A stretch of 64,000 nt of DNA from Allomuricauda sp. CP2A. GTDB lineage: Bacteria > Bacteroidota > Bacteroidia > Flavobacteriales > Flavobacteriaceae. This document shows, in pieces, positions 9,165-19,369 of this stretch. A model generated the notes under the pieces. That model made no database searches, was not told where the DNA came from, and saw only the letters and a program-made list of their open reading frames with translations. Each line of letters begins with the position of its first letter. Within the stretch, counting starts at the first letter, position 1. The stretch covers positions 124,001 to 188,000 of the forward strand of contig NZ_LXTT01000026.1 of the NCBI RefSeq assembly GCF_001683915.1, read 5' to 3'. The translations under genes were made by a program, and so were the position numbers.

Positions 9165-9959
9165 TTATAGTTTTTTGATTTTAATATTGCGGAACCAAAT
9201 GGGGCTGGAGTGGTCCTGAAGGGCAATATAGCCTGTTTTGAATTTTCCGTAATCGGGGGCATTGTCCCATTTTCCCGAATTCTTTTTGGCTTCCCAATCT
9301 TCGGACCAGGGCACAAATTCCAATAATTTTTTGCCATTGAGCCAGTGTTCCACCTTTTCAGGGGTAAAAACAATTTTTGTGGAATTCCATTCCCCAACCG
9401 GATTCAATTGTTTTTGGGATTCATCCGCTACATGCATGGCATAATCAGCTCCTGTTTTCTGCCAATCTTGAAGCAATTCTGGGTGTTCGGCGCCAAATTG
9501 TGAGTTGTACCCCACCAAATCATGGATATTGGCATAGTTTTCATCATCAATGAGTTGGTACTCTGGGGCTACCTCTGGAGGTCCATCGTAACCTTCCTTC
9601 ACATGGTAAAGAATACCACTGTTGCCACCTTCGGGGATTTTCCATTCCAGATAGAGTTCAAAATTATCGAACTCCTCTGCACCATATAGGATATCTTTCC
9701 CACCCGTATAATCTTGTTCCAGGCCCAATTCGGTATCAAAAGTCAGGGTACTGTCCTTAATGGTCCATCCTGGCGGGAGGGAATCCATATTATAGCCCCG
9801 CCAACCTTCCAAACTGGTCCCATCAAAGAGATACATCCAGTCTGAAGCAATTTTTTCGGGAGTTTCAACGGTTTGTTCCCCATCTTCTTGTTTAGGGGTG
9901 TTTTTGCAGGCAGTAGCAAGAGCAATAACGAGAATTAATAGCTTGAAATAATTTTGCAT
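9165..9959 (-). CDS. DUF1080 (3-keto-disaccharide hydrolase-like) lipoprotein
   Basis: 264 residues from the ATG at 9959, which opens a lipoprotein signal with lipobox LATA-C18; the longer frame to 10031 is rejected. The family signature LFDGTSLEGW appears near residue 48, and GGNSGILYHV marks the core of the jelly-roll. Characterised DUF1080 proteins cleave glycosides that carry a 3-keto sugar. First gene of the operon with Gfo/Idh/MocA and DinB. It diverges from the BNR gene at 10066 across 106 bp. Two more DUF1080 genes lie at 50698 and 51449. Confidence 0.85.
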   Translation of the reverse strand: MQNYFKLLILVIALATACKNTPKQEDGEQTVETPEKIASDWMYLFDGTSLEGWRGYNMDSLPPGWTIKDSTLTFDTELGLEQDYTGGKDILYGAEEFDNFELYLEWKIPEGGNSGILYHVKEGYDGPPEVAPEYQLIDDENYANIHDLVGYNSQFGAEHPELLQDWQKTGADYAMHVADESQKQLNPVGEWNSTKIVFTPEKVEHWLNGKKLLEFVPWSEDWEAKKNSGKWDNAPDYGKFKTGYIALQDHSSPIWFRNIKIKKL

Positions 9960-10065
9960 TGTGTGGCGAAAGATTTTTTCTGAAGGGTTAAAGTACAAAA
10001 TATTGGACAACCTTTTTTCTTCCATTTTCACTACATTTAAGGCCGACTAATTCAACACTTTTAAA

Positions 10066-13000
10066 ATGAAGACTAGCTTTCTCAAAATCGGTATGCTTGT
10101 GCTTACCGCAACACTGTGCATTGCCCCAGTTCAATCCCAACGAAACAAGAAAACACAAACTACTCCTGAATATCCAAAGGAACTCTATTCCAGCTTGGAA
10201 TATAGGCTTATTGGCCCGTTCCGAGGAGGACGTTCAGCAGCGGTGACCGGAGTACCCGGCGAGCCCAATCTGTTCTATTTTGGAGCCACTGGTGGCGGTG
10301 TTTGGAAAACAACCAACGGAGGCCGTACCTGGAGCAATATTTCTGATGGTTATTTTGGTGGAAGCATTGGTGCCGTTGAGGTGGCCCAGAGCGACCCCAA
10401 TGTCATTTATGTTGGCGGAGGAGAAAAAACGGTTCGTGGCAATGTCTCGTCTGGTTACGGCATTTGGAAAACTGAGGATGGTGGTGCCACTTGGCAAGAG
10501 GCCGGCCTTGAAAAGAGCAGACATGTGCCCAGAATACGTGTCCACCCAACCGATTACAACACGGTGTATGCCGCGGTTCTTGGAAATATTTATAAACCTA
10601 CCAAGGAAAGAGGGGTGTATAAAAGTACCGATGGCGGAAAATCGTGGAAGCAAATTCTTTTTGTGAATGATCAAGCCGGTGCTGTTGACCTTACGTTTGA
10701 CCCCAACAACCCCAGAATTTTGTACGCATCCACTTGGAGAGTGCAACGAACCCCCTATAGTTTGAGCAGTGGTGGTGACGGTTCCGCGCTTTGGAAAAGT
10801 ACCGATAGTGGCGAAACCTGGACCGAGATTTCAAAGAATGAAGGATTCCCAAAAGACACCCTGGGCATTATTGGCGTCTCGGTTTCGCCCAAAAACAGTA
10901 ACAGGGTTTGGGCCATTGTGGAAAATAAAGAAAAGGGCGGATTGTACCGTTCCGAAGATGGAGGGAAAAAATGGACCTTGGTCAATGAAGAACGAAAAAT
11001 TCGTCAGCGTGCATGGTACTATACCCGGGTTTATGCCGATACCGAGGATGAAGATGTGGTGTATGTCCTTAATGTATCCTATCACAAAAGTACCGATGGC
11101 GGGAAAAGTTTTAGCACCTTCAATGCACCGCACGGTGACCACCACGATTTATGGATAGCCCCAGAAAATTCCCAGCGCATGATCATAGGGGATGATGGTG
11201 GTGCGCAAATCAGTTACGATGGCGGTGAAACCTGGAGCACGTATTACAATCAGCCTACCGCACAATTTTATCGGGTTACTACGGATAATGCCTTTCCCTA
11301 TCGAATTTATGTGGCCCAACAAGATAATTCAACCTTGCGGATCAATCACAGAAGTGACGATGGTTCCATTGGAGAAGACGATTGGGAGGAAACCGCTGGA
11401 GGCGAATCGGCCCATATTGCGGTAGATCCTACCAATGACGATATTGTGTATGGAGGAAGTTATGGCGGATTGTTGACGCGGGTCAATCATGAAACCAATA
11501 CGACTAGGGGAGTCAACGTTTGGCCGGACAACCCCATGGGATACGGGGCCGAAGGCATGAAATACCGATTCCAGTGGAATTTCCCCATCATATTCAGCAA
11601 GCACGACCCTAAAAAGTTGTATACCTTCTCCAACCATGTGCACATGAGCACCAATGAAGGTCAAAGTTGGGAATTGCTCAGTGGTGATTTAACCCGAAAC
11701 GACCCTACCAAATTGGTGTCCAGTGGTGGGCCCATCACCCAGGATAATACCAGTGTGGAATATTACTGCACCATTTTTGCCGCCAATGAAAGCCCCTTAA
11801 AAGAAGGCTTGCTTTGGGTGGGCAGTGATGATGGCTTGATCCATGTAACCAAAGACGGCGGACAAACATGGGAGAACGTTACCCCGCCCAACATGCCCGA
11901 GTGGAACATGATCAATAGTATTGAACCTTCCGCTTTTGATGAAGGCACCTGCTATGTTGCCGCTACGCGGTATAAGCTGGGGGATTTCGCTCCCTATTTG
12001 TACAAGACCACCGATTACGGAAAAACGTGGACCAAGATTACCAATGGCATCGAGGATGAACATTTTACCCGTGTGGTGCGTGAAGACCCCAAAAGAAAAG
12101 GATTGTTATACGCCGGTACGGAAACGGGGATGTATATTTCTTTCAATGATGGTCAGAGTTGGGAAAAGTTCCAGTTGAACCTGCCCGTTGTTCCCATTAC
12201 GGATTTGACCATCAAGGATAATAACCTTATAGTCGCCACGCAAGGAAGAAGCCTATGGATTATAGATGATCTTACCGTTTTGCACCAGTTGGATGCTTCT
12301 AAAAAATCAGCGGAGGCCATTTTGTATCATCCAAAAGACAGTTATCGAACCAAAGGAACGGCGGCCCAAACACCTTCGCTGACTGAAGGTCAAAACCACC
12401 CCAACGGAGTGTTGACCCATTTTTATCTGAAAGACCTTGCTGAAAAGGATAGCATTGTCCTTACCTATACCTCCATGTCGGGTGATACTTTGGCTTCGTA
12501 TAGCAACAAAGCAAAGGATAAGGAGAAAAAACTCGAAGTGAAAAAAGGAGGCAATACCCACGTTTGGGACACTCGTGGCAAAGGCGCAAAACTATTGGAT
12601 GGCATGATTTTGTGGTGGGCCAATTTGGATGGTGCCAAAGCGGTTCCCGGTTCGTACAAGGTGCATCTGAATGTGAACGGAAGCAACCAATCCCAAGATT
12701 TTAAAATTCTTCCCGACCCAAGAGCTGAGGTTTCTGTTGCGGACATGCAAAAACAGTTTGATTTTATTTCTGATATCAACGAAACGGTGGACAAAGCCCA
12801 TCAGTCCATTAAAAAGATACGGGACATCAACGCTAAATTGGATGCCTTTGTAAAACAGTATAAGGACAATGCAGCTACCGAAGCTTTGGTGGAAAAAGCG
12901 AATAAAATGAAAGAGGAATTCGGCGAGATTGAAAAGGCACTGTACCAAACCAAAAACCAAAGCAATCAGGATCCCTTGAACTTCCCGATTAAATTGACGA

Positions 13001-13200
13001 ACAAATTGGCGCACTTGAACAGTCTGGTGTCCATTGATGATTTTCCACCAACGGGGCAGGACATTGCCGTTAAGAATGAGCTTTCAGGCAAAATCAAGGC
13101 TCAATTAACGGCTTTTGATGCCTTGGTGGATGATGAAATCCAAGCGTTCAACGACGAGTTCAACAGCTTGGGATTGGAGTATTTGAGCATAGAAGATTAA
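10066..13200 (+). CDS. Secreted BNR/VPS10-like beta-propeller protein, copy 1
   Basis: 1044 residues with a Sec signal peptide ending near VQSQ. It opens with [12 protein letters not shown] and carries about eleven Asp-box-like motifs (S/T-x-D/N-x-G-x-x-W/F), for example [16 protein letters not shown] and TTDYGKTW, spread over the first 730 residues. This predicts one or two large propellers of the sortilin/xyloglucanase type. The last 300 residues hold a beta-sandwich-like part and a helical tail. Such proteins are common in Bacteroidota; substrate unknown, and no sialidase catalytic set is evident. The paralogue at 13220 follows after 19 bp. Confidence 0.85.
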   Translation: MKTSFLKIGMLVLTATLCIAPVQSQRNKKTQTTPEYPKELYSSLEYRLIGPFRGGRSAAVTGVPGEPNLFYFGATGGGVWKTTNGGRTWSNISDGYFGGSIGAVEVAQSDPNVIYVGGGEKTVRGNVSSGYGIWKTEDGGATWQEAGLEKSRHVPRIRVHPTDYNTVYAAVLGNIYKPTKERGVYKSTDGGKSWKQILFVNDQAGAVDLTFDPNNPRILYASTWRVQRTPYSLSSGGDGSALWKSTDSGETWTEISKNEGFPKDTLGIIGVSVSPKNSNRVWAIVENKEKGGLYRSEDGGKKWTLVNEERKIRQRAWYYTRVYADTEDEDVVYVLNVSYHKSTDGGKSFSTFNAPHGDHHDLWIAPENSQRMIIGDDGGAQISYDGGETWSTYYNQPTAQFYRVTTDNAFPYRIYVAQQDNSTLRINHRSDDGSIGEDDWEETAGGESAHIAVDPTNDDIVYGGSYGGLLTRVNHETNTTRGVNVWPDNPMGYGAEGMKYRFQWNFPIIFSKHDPKKLYTFSNHVHMSTNEGQSWELLSGDLTRNDPTKLVSSGGPITQDNTSVEYYCTIFAANESPLKEGLLWVGSDDGLIHVTKDGGQTWENVTPPNMPEWNMINSIEPSAFDEGTCYVAATRYKLGDFAPYLYKTTDYGKTWTKITNGIEDEHFTRVVREDPKRKGLLYAGTETGMYISFNDGQSWEKFQLNLPVVPITDLTIKDNNLIVATQGRSLWIIDDLTVLHQLDASKKSAEAILYHPKDSYRTKGTAAQTPSLTEGQNHPNGVLTHFYLKDLAEKDSIVLTYTSMSGDTLASYSNKAKDKEKKLEVKKGGNTHVWDTRGKGAKLLDGMILWWANLDGAKAVPGSYKVHLNVNGSNQSQDFKILPDPRAEVSVADMQKQFDFISDINETVDKAHQSIKKIRDINAKLDAFVKQYKDNAATEALVEKANKMKEEFGEIEKALYQTKNQSNQDPLNFPIKLTNKLAHLNSLVSIDDFPPTGQDIAVKNELSGKIKAQLTAFDALVDDEIQAFNDEFNSLGLEYLSIED

Positions 13201-13219
13201 GCCTAAAAAGATTTCAACC

Positions 13220-16200
13220 ATGAAAAAAATAATTTTTTTCCTATGCGTACTCTGCGGAACCATGGCGTTTGCCCAAACCGCAAACGAGTATTTTAAACCC
13301 ATGAAGTTTAGGAACATCGGCCCGTTTAGGGGAGGGCGTTCCGTAACCGCAAGCGGTGTGGTGGGTGACCCCCTTACCTATTATATGGGCACTACCGGAG
13401 GTGGACTTTGGAAGACCACCAATGCAGGACAACGGTGGGACAATATCTCCGATGGCTTTTTTGAAATGGGCTCTGTGGGAGCGGTGGCCGTTTCCGCATC
13501 CAACCCGAACATTGTGTATTGTGGTATGGGAGAGCATGCCCCTCGCGGGGTAATGACGTCCTATGGTGATGGGGTGTACAAATCCAATGATGCCGGAAAG
13601 ACCTGGATCAAGCTCGGGCTGGAAAAAACACAGCATATCTCTCGAATCATCATTCACCCAACCAACCCGGACATTGTGTATGTAGCCGCTCAAGGTGCGC
13701 TATATGGTCCCAATAAAGAGCGTGGGGTGTATCGTTCCACCGATGGGGGCAAGACATGGAAGAATATTTTATTTGTGGATGAAGGTACGGGTGCCGTGGA
13801 ACTTTCCATGGATGCTCAAAATCCATTGGTATTGTATGCCGCTATGTGGGAGCACCAACGCAAACCCAACATGGTGATCAGTGGAGGTGAAGGCAGTGGA
13901 TTGTACAAAAGTTCAAATGGAGGGGATACTTGGACAGAATTGACGGAGGGACTTCCCAAAGAAAAGGGCAAAATGGCCATTGCTGTGAGCCCGGCCAATT
14001 CCAATAAGGTATATGCCCTCATTGAAAGTGATTCCAATGCCGATAAAGGAGGTCTTTTTGTTTCTAACGATGCTGGAAAAACGTGGAGCATGATCAGCGG
14101 CGACAATCGTTTGGTGCAACGGGCTTGGTACTATATTGAGGTTTTTGCGGACCCCAACGATGAGGATACGGTATACGTTTTGAGTGCTGAAATGTTCCGT
14201 TCCGAAGATGGCGGAAAGACCTGGGAGACCATTTCCGTGCCTCACGGTGATACCCACGACCTATGGATCAATCCGAAAGATTCCAAGAATATGGTCATGG
14301 CCGATGATGGCGGTGCCACAATCACCTTCGATTACGGAGAGAACTGGACGCTTCAGGACAATATGCCCACCGCGCAGTTTTATCGCATCAATACAGACAA
14401 CCTTTTTCCCTATAATATTTATGGTGGACAACAGGATAACACCTCTGTGAAAATAGCAAGTCTTTCTGTAGGGCGATGGAGCATTAACCAAGAAGATTGG
14501 CATTATTCCGCGGGTGGGGAAAGTGCCTTTTTAGGCTTCGACCCGGATAATCCACGATATGTTATGGGCGGCAGTTATTTGGGGACCATTGAGCTGTTGG
14601 ATATGGAATCAAAACTATCCACAAACGTAATGGCGGCACCCATTCAATATTTAGGCCGGGATGCACGGGACATGAAATACCTCTACAACTGGAATGCACC
14701 TATCATCTGGTCACAGCACGAACCCGGCACTTTTTATCACGGAGCGCAATTGGTACTTCGTACAAGGGACAATGGATTGACGTGGGATGAAATTTCGCCC
14801 GATCTTACCCGAGATCAAGATGCGCTTCAAGGGAAAGGCGGCGGGCCGTACACCAATGAAGCGGTGGGCGCGGAAAACTATGGTACCCTTTCTTATATCA
14901 TTGAATCTCCCCATGAAAAAGGCGTTTTGTACACCGGAAGCGATGATGGTTTGGTCCATGTGACCCGAAATGGAGGGGAGACTTGGGAAAACATCACCCC
15001 AAATGGATTGCAGGAATGTTTGGTCAATGCTGTTGAAGTATCACCGCACGATCCTGCCACGGTCTACATTGCCACCACACGCTATAAATTCAATGACCAT
15101 ACCCCGGCATTGTACAAGAGCACCGATTATGGAAAAACCTGGACGAATATTAGTCAAGGTATCCCCTATGGAGCTTTCACCAGAGTAGTTCGGGAAGATC
15201 AAGAACGCAAAGGACTTTTGTATGCCGGAACGGAGAAAGGATTGTACATCTCTTGGAATGATGGTAAAAGTTGGGAGTCTTTGCAATTGAATTTGCCAAA
15301 GGCGCCCATCACAGACTTGAAGGTGCACAAGGGAGATTTGATTGTGGCCACTTCAGGGCGGTCCTTTTGGATTTTGGACAATATCACCACCTTGGCGCAA
15401 TACGAATCAAGTTCAAATAAATTGAAGCTGTTTTCACCCGAAGAGGCCATTCATGGTTTTTGGGGAAGTCCGCTCAACAGCAGTTCAAAAGAAGTGGAGG
15501 CGACCAATCCGTATGAGGGGGTCAACCCTGCCAATGGCATGACCATCTACTATAATCTGCCGAAGGCCATGGACAGTACGGAAATTACCATGGAAATCTT
15601 AAATGAGCAAGGCAAGATGGTGCGCAGCTTTACGTCCAAAAAAGACAAAGATTATGTGCCGCACCACGGAGGAGGAGCACCACCAAAACCGGTTTTGGGA
15701 ACCGAGAAGGGACTGAACCGTTTTGTCTGGGATTTAAAAACCCCAATCGTTCCCGGGATTCCAGGTGTGTATATTGAGGCGGATTTCACGGGTCACAAAG
15801 TCCCTCCGGGAAGTTACACCCTTCGTCTAAAAGTTGAAGGAGAAACGGTTACGGCCCAAGGAACCGTTGTGCCTACCCCAAATACCGATGTGACTGCAGA
15901 TCAGTTTAACGAACATGATGCTTTTATGACCGAGTTGGAAACCAACTTGACTGACATGCACCAAAAGTTGAACACACTGTTCAAGGTTCAGGGGCAGTTG
16001 AAGGAATTGTTGGAGGAGTTAAAAGATGAATCCCTGAAAGAGGAAGGAAAAGCTCTTTTAAGCAAACTAAAGGCATGGGACGAGGATATGGTACAGCGAA
16101 AATCGCAGGCGTATGATGATGTGGAGAACTTCCCCAACAAATTTACCGCCGAATATTTGTTCTTGATGAACCATAGCAACAGTGCTTTGCCCAAGATCAA

Positions 16201-16342
16201 TCAGCCGTCAAAGGATAGAAAAAAAGAATTGGATGCCCAATGGGTGGGGTTGCGGCAACGTGCCCTAACTTTGATGAACACCGATATTCCCAATTACAAT
16301 AAAAAGCTTTGGGAGAAAGGTGTGGGTGCCATCCGTTTGTAG
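13220..16342 (+). CDS. Secreted BNR/VPS10-like beta-propeller protein, copy 2
   Basis: 1040 residues with a signal peptide ([19 protein letters not shown]). It has the same plan as copy 1: [12 protein letters not shown] opening, about eleven Asp-box-like motifs, matching PTAQFYRI and TDLKV(H)[12 protein letters not shown] segments, and a similar C-terminal tail. It differs in a His-Gly-rich insert ([10 protein letters not shown]) at about 815-825. The shared order shows a tandem duplication followed by marked divergence. The two genes are 19 bp apart and likely co-transcribed; copy 2 is 19 bp upstream of the HemJ-like gene. Confidence 0.85.
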   Translation: MKKIIFFLCVLCGTMAFAQTANEYFKPMKFRNIGPFRGGRSVTASGVVGDPLTYYMGTTGGGLWKTTNAGQRWDNISDGFFEMGSVGAVAVSASNPNIVYCGMGEHAPRGVMTSYGDGVYKSNDAGKTWIKLGLEKTQHISRIIIHPTNPDIVYVAAQGALYGPNKERGVYRSTDGGKTWKNILFVDEGTGAVELSMDAQNPLVLYAAMWEHQRKPNMVISGGEGSGLYKSSNGGDTWTELTEGLPKEKGKMAIAVSPANSNKVYALIESDSNADKGGLFVSNDAGKTWSMISGDNRLVQRAWYYIEVFADPNDEDTVYVLSAEMFRSEDGGKTWETISVPHGDTHDLWINPKDSKNMVMADDGGATITFDYGENWTLQDNMPTAQFYRINTDNLFPYNIYGGQQDNTSVKIASLSVGRWSINQEDWHYSAGGESAFLGFDPDNPRYVMGGSYLGTIELLDMESKLSTNVMAAPIQYLGRDARDMKYLYNWNAPIIWSQHEPGTFYHGAQLVLRTRDNGLTWDEISPDLTRDQDALQGKGGGPYTNEAVGAENYGTLSYIIESPHEKGVLYTGSDDGLVHVTRNGGETWENITPNGLQECLVNAVEVSPHDPATVYIATTRYKFNDHTPALYKSTDYGKTWTNISQGIPYGAFTRVVREDQERKGLLYAGTEKGLYISWNDGKSWESLQLNLPKAPITDLKVHKGDLIVATSGRSFWILDNITTLAQYESSSNKLKLFSPEEAIHGFWGSPLNSSSKEVEATNPYEGVNPANGMTIYYNLPKAMDSTEITMEILNEQGKMVRSFTSKKDKDYVPHHGGGAPPKPVLGTEKGLNRFVWDLKTPIVPGIPGVYIEADFTGHKVPPGSYTLRLKVEGETVTAQGTVVPTPNTDVTADQFNEHDAFMTELETNLTDMHQKLNTLFKVQGQLKELLEELKDESLKEEGKALLSKLKAWDEDMVQRKSQAYDDVENFPNKFTAEYLFLMNHSNSALPKINQPSKDRKKELDAQWVGLRQRALTLMNTDIPNYNKKLWEKGVGAIRL

Positions 16343-16361
16343 AATTTAAAAACAGAGCATA

Positions 16362-16907
16362 TTGCTGTACGCATATATTAAATCGTTGCACTTGATTTTT
16401 GTGGTCACCTGGTTTGCCGGACTGTTCTACATTCCTAGGTTGTTCATTTACCATATTGAGGCAATGCAAAAACCATCACCGGACAGGGAAATACTAAGCA
16501 CGCAATTAAAACTTATGACCAAACGGTTGTGGTACATCATTACATGGCCCTCGGCAATTTTGTGTACGGTTTTTGCCATTTGGTTGTTGGTTTTGATGCC
16601 AGGGTGGCTCCAACAGCCTTGGATGCATGTGAAACTGGGGTTTGTGGTGCTTTTGTTCGTATATCATTTTAAATGCCACCAAATCTTTAAACAATTGCAG
16701 CGCGATGAGGTAAAATACACCTCAAAATTTATGCGGATTTGGAACGAAGTAGCCACTTTGATTCTGTTTGCCGTGGTGTTTTTAGTGATTCTCAAGAATG
16801 CGTTCAACTGGATTTATGGCGTTATTGGAATGCTTGTTTTGGCCGTACTTTTGATGTTGGGCATACGACTCTACAAGCGGATACGCGACAAAAATCCGAA
16901 TGCTTAA
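16362..16907 (+). CDS. hemJ: HemJ/CopD-like membrane protein, likely protoporphyrinogen IX oxidase
   Basis: 181 residues from a TTG start. Four or five membrane helices are visible. The first helix carries SLHLIFVVTWFAG followed by YIPRLFIYH, a conserved His/Arg pattern of the HemJ family (UPF0093), whose members convert protoporphyrinogen IX to protoporphyrin IX in heme synthesis and bind heme. The same fold includes CopD copper proteins, so the call rests on the N-terminal motif and length. The position behind the BNR genes gives no functional support. Confidence 0.75.
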   Translation: MLYAYIKSLHLIFVVTWFAGLFYIPRLFIYHIEAMQKPSPDREILSTQLKLMTKRLWYIITWPSAILCTVFAIWLLVLMPGWLQQPWMHVKLGFVVLLFVYHFKCHQIFKQLQRDEVKYTSKFMRIWNEVATLILFAVVFLVILKNAFNWIYGVIGMLVLAVLLMLGIRLYKRIRDKNPNA

Positions 16908-16909
16908 AA

Positions 16910-16990
16910 AAGTTCAAGTATCAAGAGCAAGTATCAAGTTCAAAATGGCAAGATTTAAAATTATTTGAACTTGTAGCTTGAACTTGAATT
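16910..16990. repeat. Intergenic inverted repeat of CAAGTTCAA / TTGAACTTG units
   Basis: Repeated CAAGT(A/T)TCAAG units on the left face TTTGAACTTG and CTTGAACTTG on the right, around a centre near 16952. The region can fold into a long imperfect hairpin and could act as a loose terminator for the HemJ-like gene. It has no coding value: frames crossing it are low-complexity. Confidence 0.55.
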
Positions 16991-17017
16991 TGCCCTTGCC
17001 TTCATTTGGCTTGATAA

Positions 17018-18496
17018 TTGCTTAAATTTATCTCAAATCAGCTAAGATTGCTCAGTAAACTCTCCTTACGATCCCGGATTTTTTTCACCATGATCCTGTT
17101 GGTGGTCATTGCATCCGTCCTGATAGCCGGAGTGACCATTTACCAATATAATGAGCAGGCTCGCGATTATCATGAGAACCGCTTGGAGCGAAAAGAGGAA
17201 CAGGTGATTCAAAGCATTTCCTATACCTTAAGGGAGACTACCTATCCGGTGACGACTGATAATTTGGGCCTCATCTTTAAGGATGAGATTTATAAAATTG
17301 CCGATGTTCAAAATGTCAATTTTAATATTTATGACCTCGAAGGAAACCTGATCAAAAGCTCCAGGCCCAGTTTTGAGGCCGATTCCATTTCCAATTGTCT
17401 TGATGCAAATGTGCTGAACTTTCTCAGGGATAGCGGAGAGAAGAGATATGTGGAGGAACAACATGCCGCCGGGGATAACTATCAAGCTTCATACACCTAC
17501 ATCAACGACCCAAAGTTCAAGCCTATCGGCATCATGAACCTTCCTTATTTTGAGGACAATTCTTTCAACAACCATGAGCTAAAGGAATTTTTGATGCGGT
17601 TGGGGGGTGTGTATTTGGTCATGTTGCTCTCAGCCATTCTGTTGGCCTATTTCATTTCAAAATATATTACCCGCTCATTGCAGACTGTTTCCGATAAGAT
17701 GAATCGGACCAATCTGACCCTACGAAATGAAAAGATCTATATTAAAAACCCCAGTGAGGAAATTGGCAAACTGGTCGATTCCTATAACCGAATGATTGAC
17801 GCACTGGAAGAAAGTGCGGTAAAATTAGCGAGAAGCGAACGTGAGCAGGCCTGGCGTGAAATGGCCAAACAGGTGGCCCATGAAATCAAGAATCCGTTGA
17901 CCCCTTTACGTTTGACCGTTCAAAATTTTGAACGCAAATTCGATCCCGATGACCCTGCCATCCAAACCAAGGTAAAGGAGTTTTCAAAGACCTTGATTCA
18001 GCAAATAGATACCATGAGCAACATTGCCACGGCTTTTTCCAGTTTTGCCAACATGCCCGCACAGCAGAACGAGACCCTGAACGTGGTGAAAATTGTTAAA
18101 CTGGCCTTGGAAATTTTCAATGAGGAGTACATCCATTTTATTGCCGATGAGGAAGAAATCATAGCCAAATTGGACCGCACACAACTCATTCGGGTAATTA
18201 CAAACTTGGTAAAAAATGCCATACAAGCCGTTCCCGAAGTGGAATCGCCACGGATTTTGGTCACTGTGGCCACCGAGGGGCAGCAAGTAAAAATTTCGGT
18301 AGCGGATAATGGAGTCGGTATTTCAGATGAGTTCAAACACCGGGTTTTTGAGCCGAAGTTCACAACAAAGTCCAGTGGCACCGGACTAGGCCTCGGAATG
18401 GTAAAAAACATTGTGGAAAACTATGGCGGAACCATTACTTTTACCTCAAAAGAAGGGAAAGGAACTGTATTTACCATAAGATTTCCCATTCAGTAA
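17018..18496 (+). CDS. NtrY-like sensor histidine kinase
   Basis: 492 residues with a TTG start at 17018; the exact start is uncertain because no ATG precedes the first helix. Order: membrane helix (about 21-41), periplasmic sensor region of about 150 residues, second helix (193-215), HAMP linker, HisKA with the phospho-acceptor H288 in KQVAHEIKNPLTPLR, and HATPase with N-box NLVKNAIQA, DNGVGI and GTGLGLGMVK. The H-box with NPLTPLR is typical of the NtrY/nitrogen-type group. No response regulator gene is adjacent, so the partner is elsewhere. Confidence 0.88.
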   Translation: MLKFISNQLRLLSKLSLRSRIFFTMILLVVIASVLIAGVTIYQYNEQARDYHENRLERKEEQVIQSISYTLRETTYPVTTDNLGLIFKDEIYKIADVQNVNFNIYDLEGNLIKSSRPSFEADSISNCLDANVLNFLRDSGEKRYVEEQHAAGDNYQASYTYINDPKFKPIGIMNLPYFEDNSFNNHELKEFLMRLGGVYLVMLLSAILLAYFISKYITRSLQTVSDKMNRTNLTLRNEKIYIKNPSEEIGKLVDSYNRMIDALEESAVKLARSEREQAWREMAKQVAHEIKNPLTPLRLTVQNFERKFDPDDPAIQTKVKEFSKTLIQQIDTMSNIATAFSSFANMPAQQNETLNVVKIVKLALEIFNEEYIHFIADEEEIIAKLDRTQLIRVITNLVKNAIQAVPEVESPRILVTVATEGQQVKISVADNGVGISDEFKHRVFEPKFTTKSSGTGLGLGMVKNIVENYGGTITFTSKEGKGTVFTIRFPIQ

Positions 18497-18502
18497 AAAA
18501 AA

Positions 18503-18543
18503 TGTCAGGTCGAACGCCCGCCTGTGAGGTTGGAGCCGAGACC
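18503..18543. repeat. Possible degraded extragenic repeat before the enoyl-CoA hydratase gene
   Basis: GTCAGGTCGAACGC faces GAGCCGAGACCT as an imperfect inverted pair, resembling the GTCAGGTCGA...GAGACCT class of intergenic repeats in flavobacteria. It lies in the 64 bp between the kinase and the hydratase. Only one copy is in the window, so the assignment is weak. Confidence 0.35.
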
Positions 18544-18560
18544 TATTTAAAAAAGCACGT

Positions 18561-19343
18561 ATGGACTACGAAAACATTTACATAGAGGAAGAAAACAATA
18601 TTGCAACCATCACTATTGATCGGCCCGAGAAAATGAACGCCCTCAATAAAAGGACCATTGAAGAGCTTCATGTGGCCTTTAAGGAATTGGATGAGGATAA
18701 GGAAACCAAAGTGATCATTATTACGGGAAGTGGACAAAAGTCCTTTGTGGCCGGGGCGGATATTTCCGAATTCGCACATTTCTCGGTGAAGGAAGGCCGA
18801 CAATTGTCGGCAATGGGCCAAAAAAATCTATTTAACCTAATAGAAGGCCTTACCACACCTGTCATCGCAGCCATCAATGGTTTTGCCCTGGGTGGAGGGC
18901 TGGAACTGGCCATGGCCAGCCATTTTCGGGTGGCAAGCAGCAATGCCAGAATGGGACTACCTGAAGTTTCCTTGGGCGTAATCCCCGGCTATGGTGGAAC
19001 ACAACGGTTGCCCCAACTTGTTGGCAAGGGAAGGGCCATGGAAATGATCATGACCGCAGGGATGATCGATGCCGATAAGGCCTTTGCCTACGGATTGGTG
19101 AACCATGTGGTATCCCCTGAAGAATTGTTGCCCCTCTGCGTTAAAATTGCGAGCAGGATATCGAATAATTCCACTGTGGCGATAAAACAGGCAATAAAAG
19201 CGGTAAATGCTGGTTTTAAGTATGATGCTGATGGCTATGCTGTGGAAATCGATGCCTTTGGCCATTGTTTTGGCACCGACGATTTCAAGGAAGGAACGTC
19301 GGCCTTTTTGGAAAAACGCAAGGCAGACTTCCCCGGTTCATGA
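18561..19343 (+). CDS. Enoyl-CoA hydratase/isomerase (crotonase) family protein
   Basis: 260 residues, the normal length. The oxyanion-hole motifs are intact: SFVAGADISEF near residue 66 and ALGGGLELAMA near residue 112. The catalytic Glu is present in GLPEVSLGVIPGYGGTQRL, and a second acidic residue in the hydratase position supports hydration of trans-2-enoyl-CoA in beta-oxidation. The C-terminal trimerisation helix ends FLEKRKADF. The next gene starts 26 bp downstream but has no fatty-acid link. Confidence 0.92.
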   Translation: MDYENIYIEEENNIATITIDRPEKMNALNKRTIEELHVAFKELDEDKETKVIIITGSGQKSFVAGADISEFAHFSVKEGRQLSAMGQKNLFNLIEGLTTPVIAAINGFALGGGLELAMASHFRVASSNARMGLPEVSLGVIPGYGGTQRLPQLVGKGRAMEMIMTAGMIDADKAFAYGLVNHVVSPEELLPLCVKIASRISNNSTVAIKQAIKAVNAGFKYDADGYAVEIDAFGHCFGTDDFKEGTSAFLEKRKADFPGS

Positions 19344-19369
19344 CCATTGGCTTAACTAAGCCAGACCTG

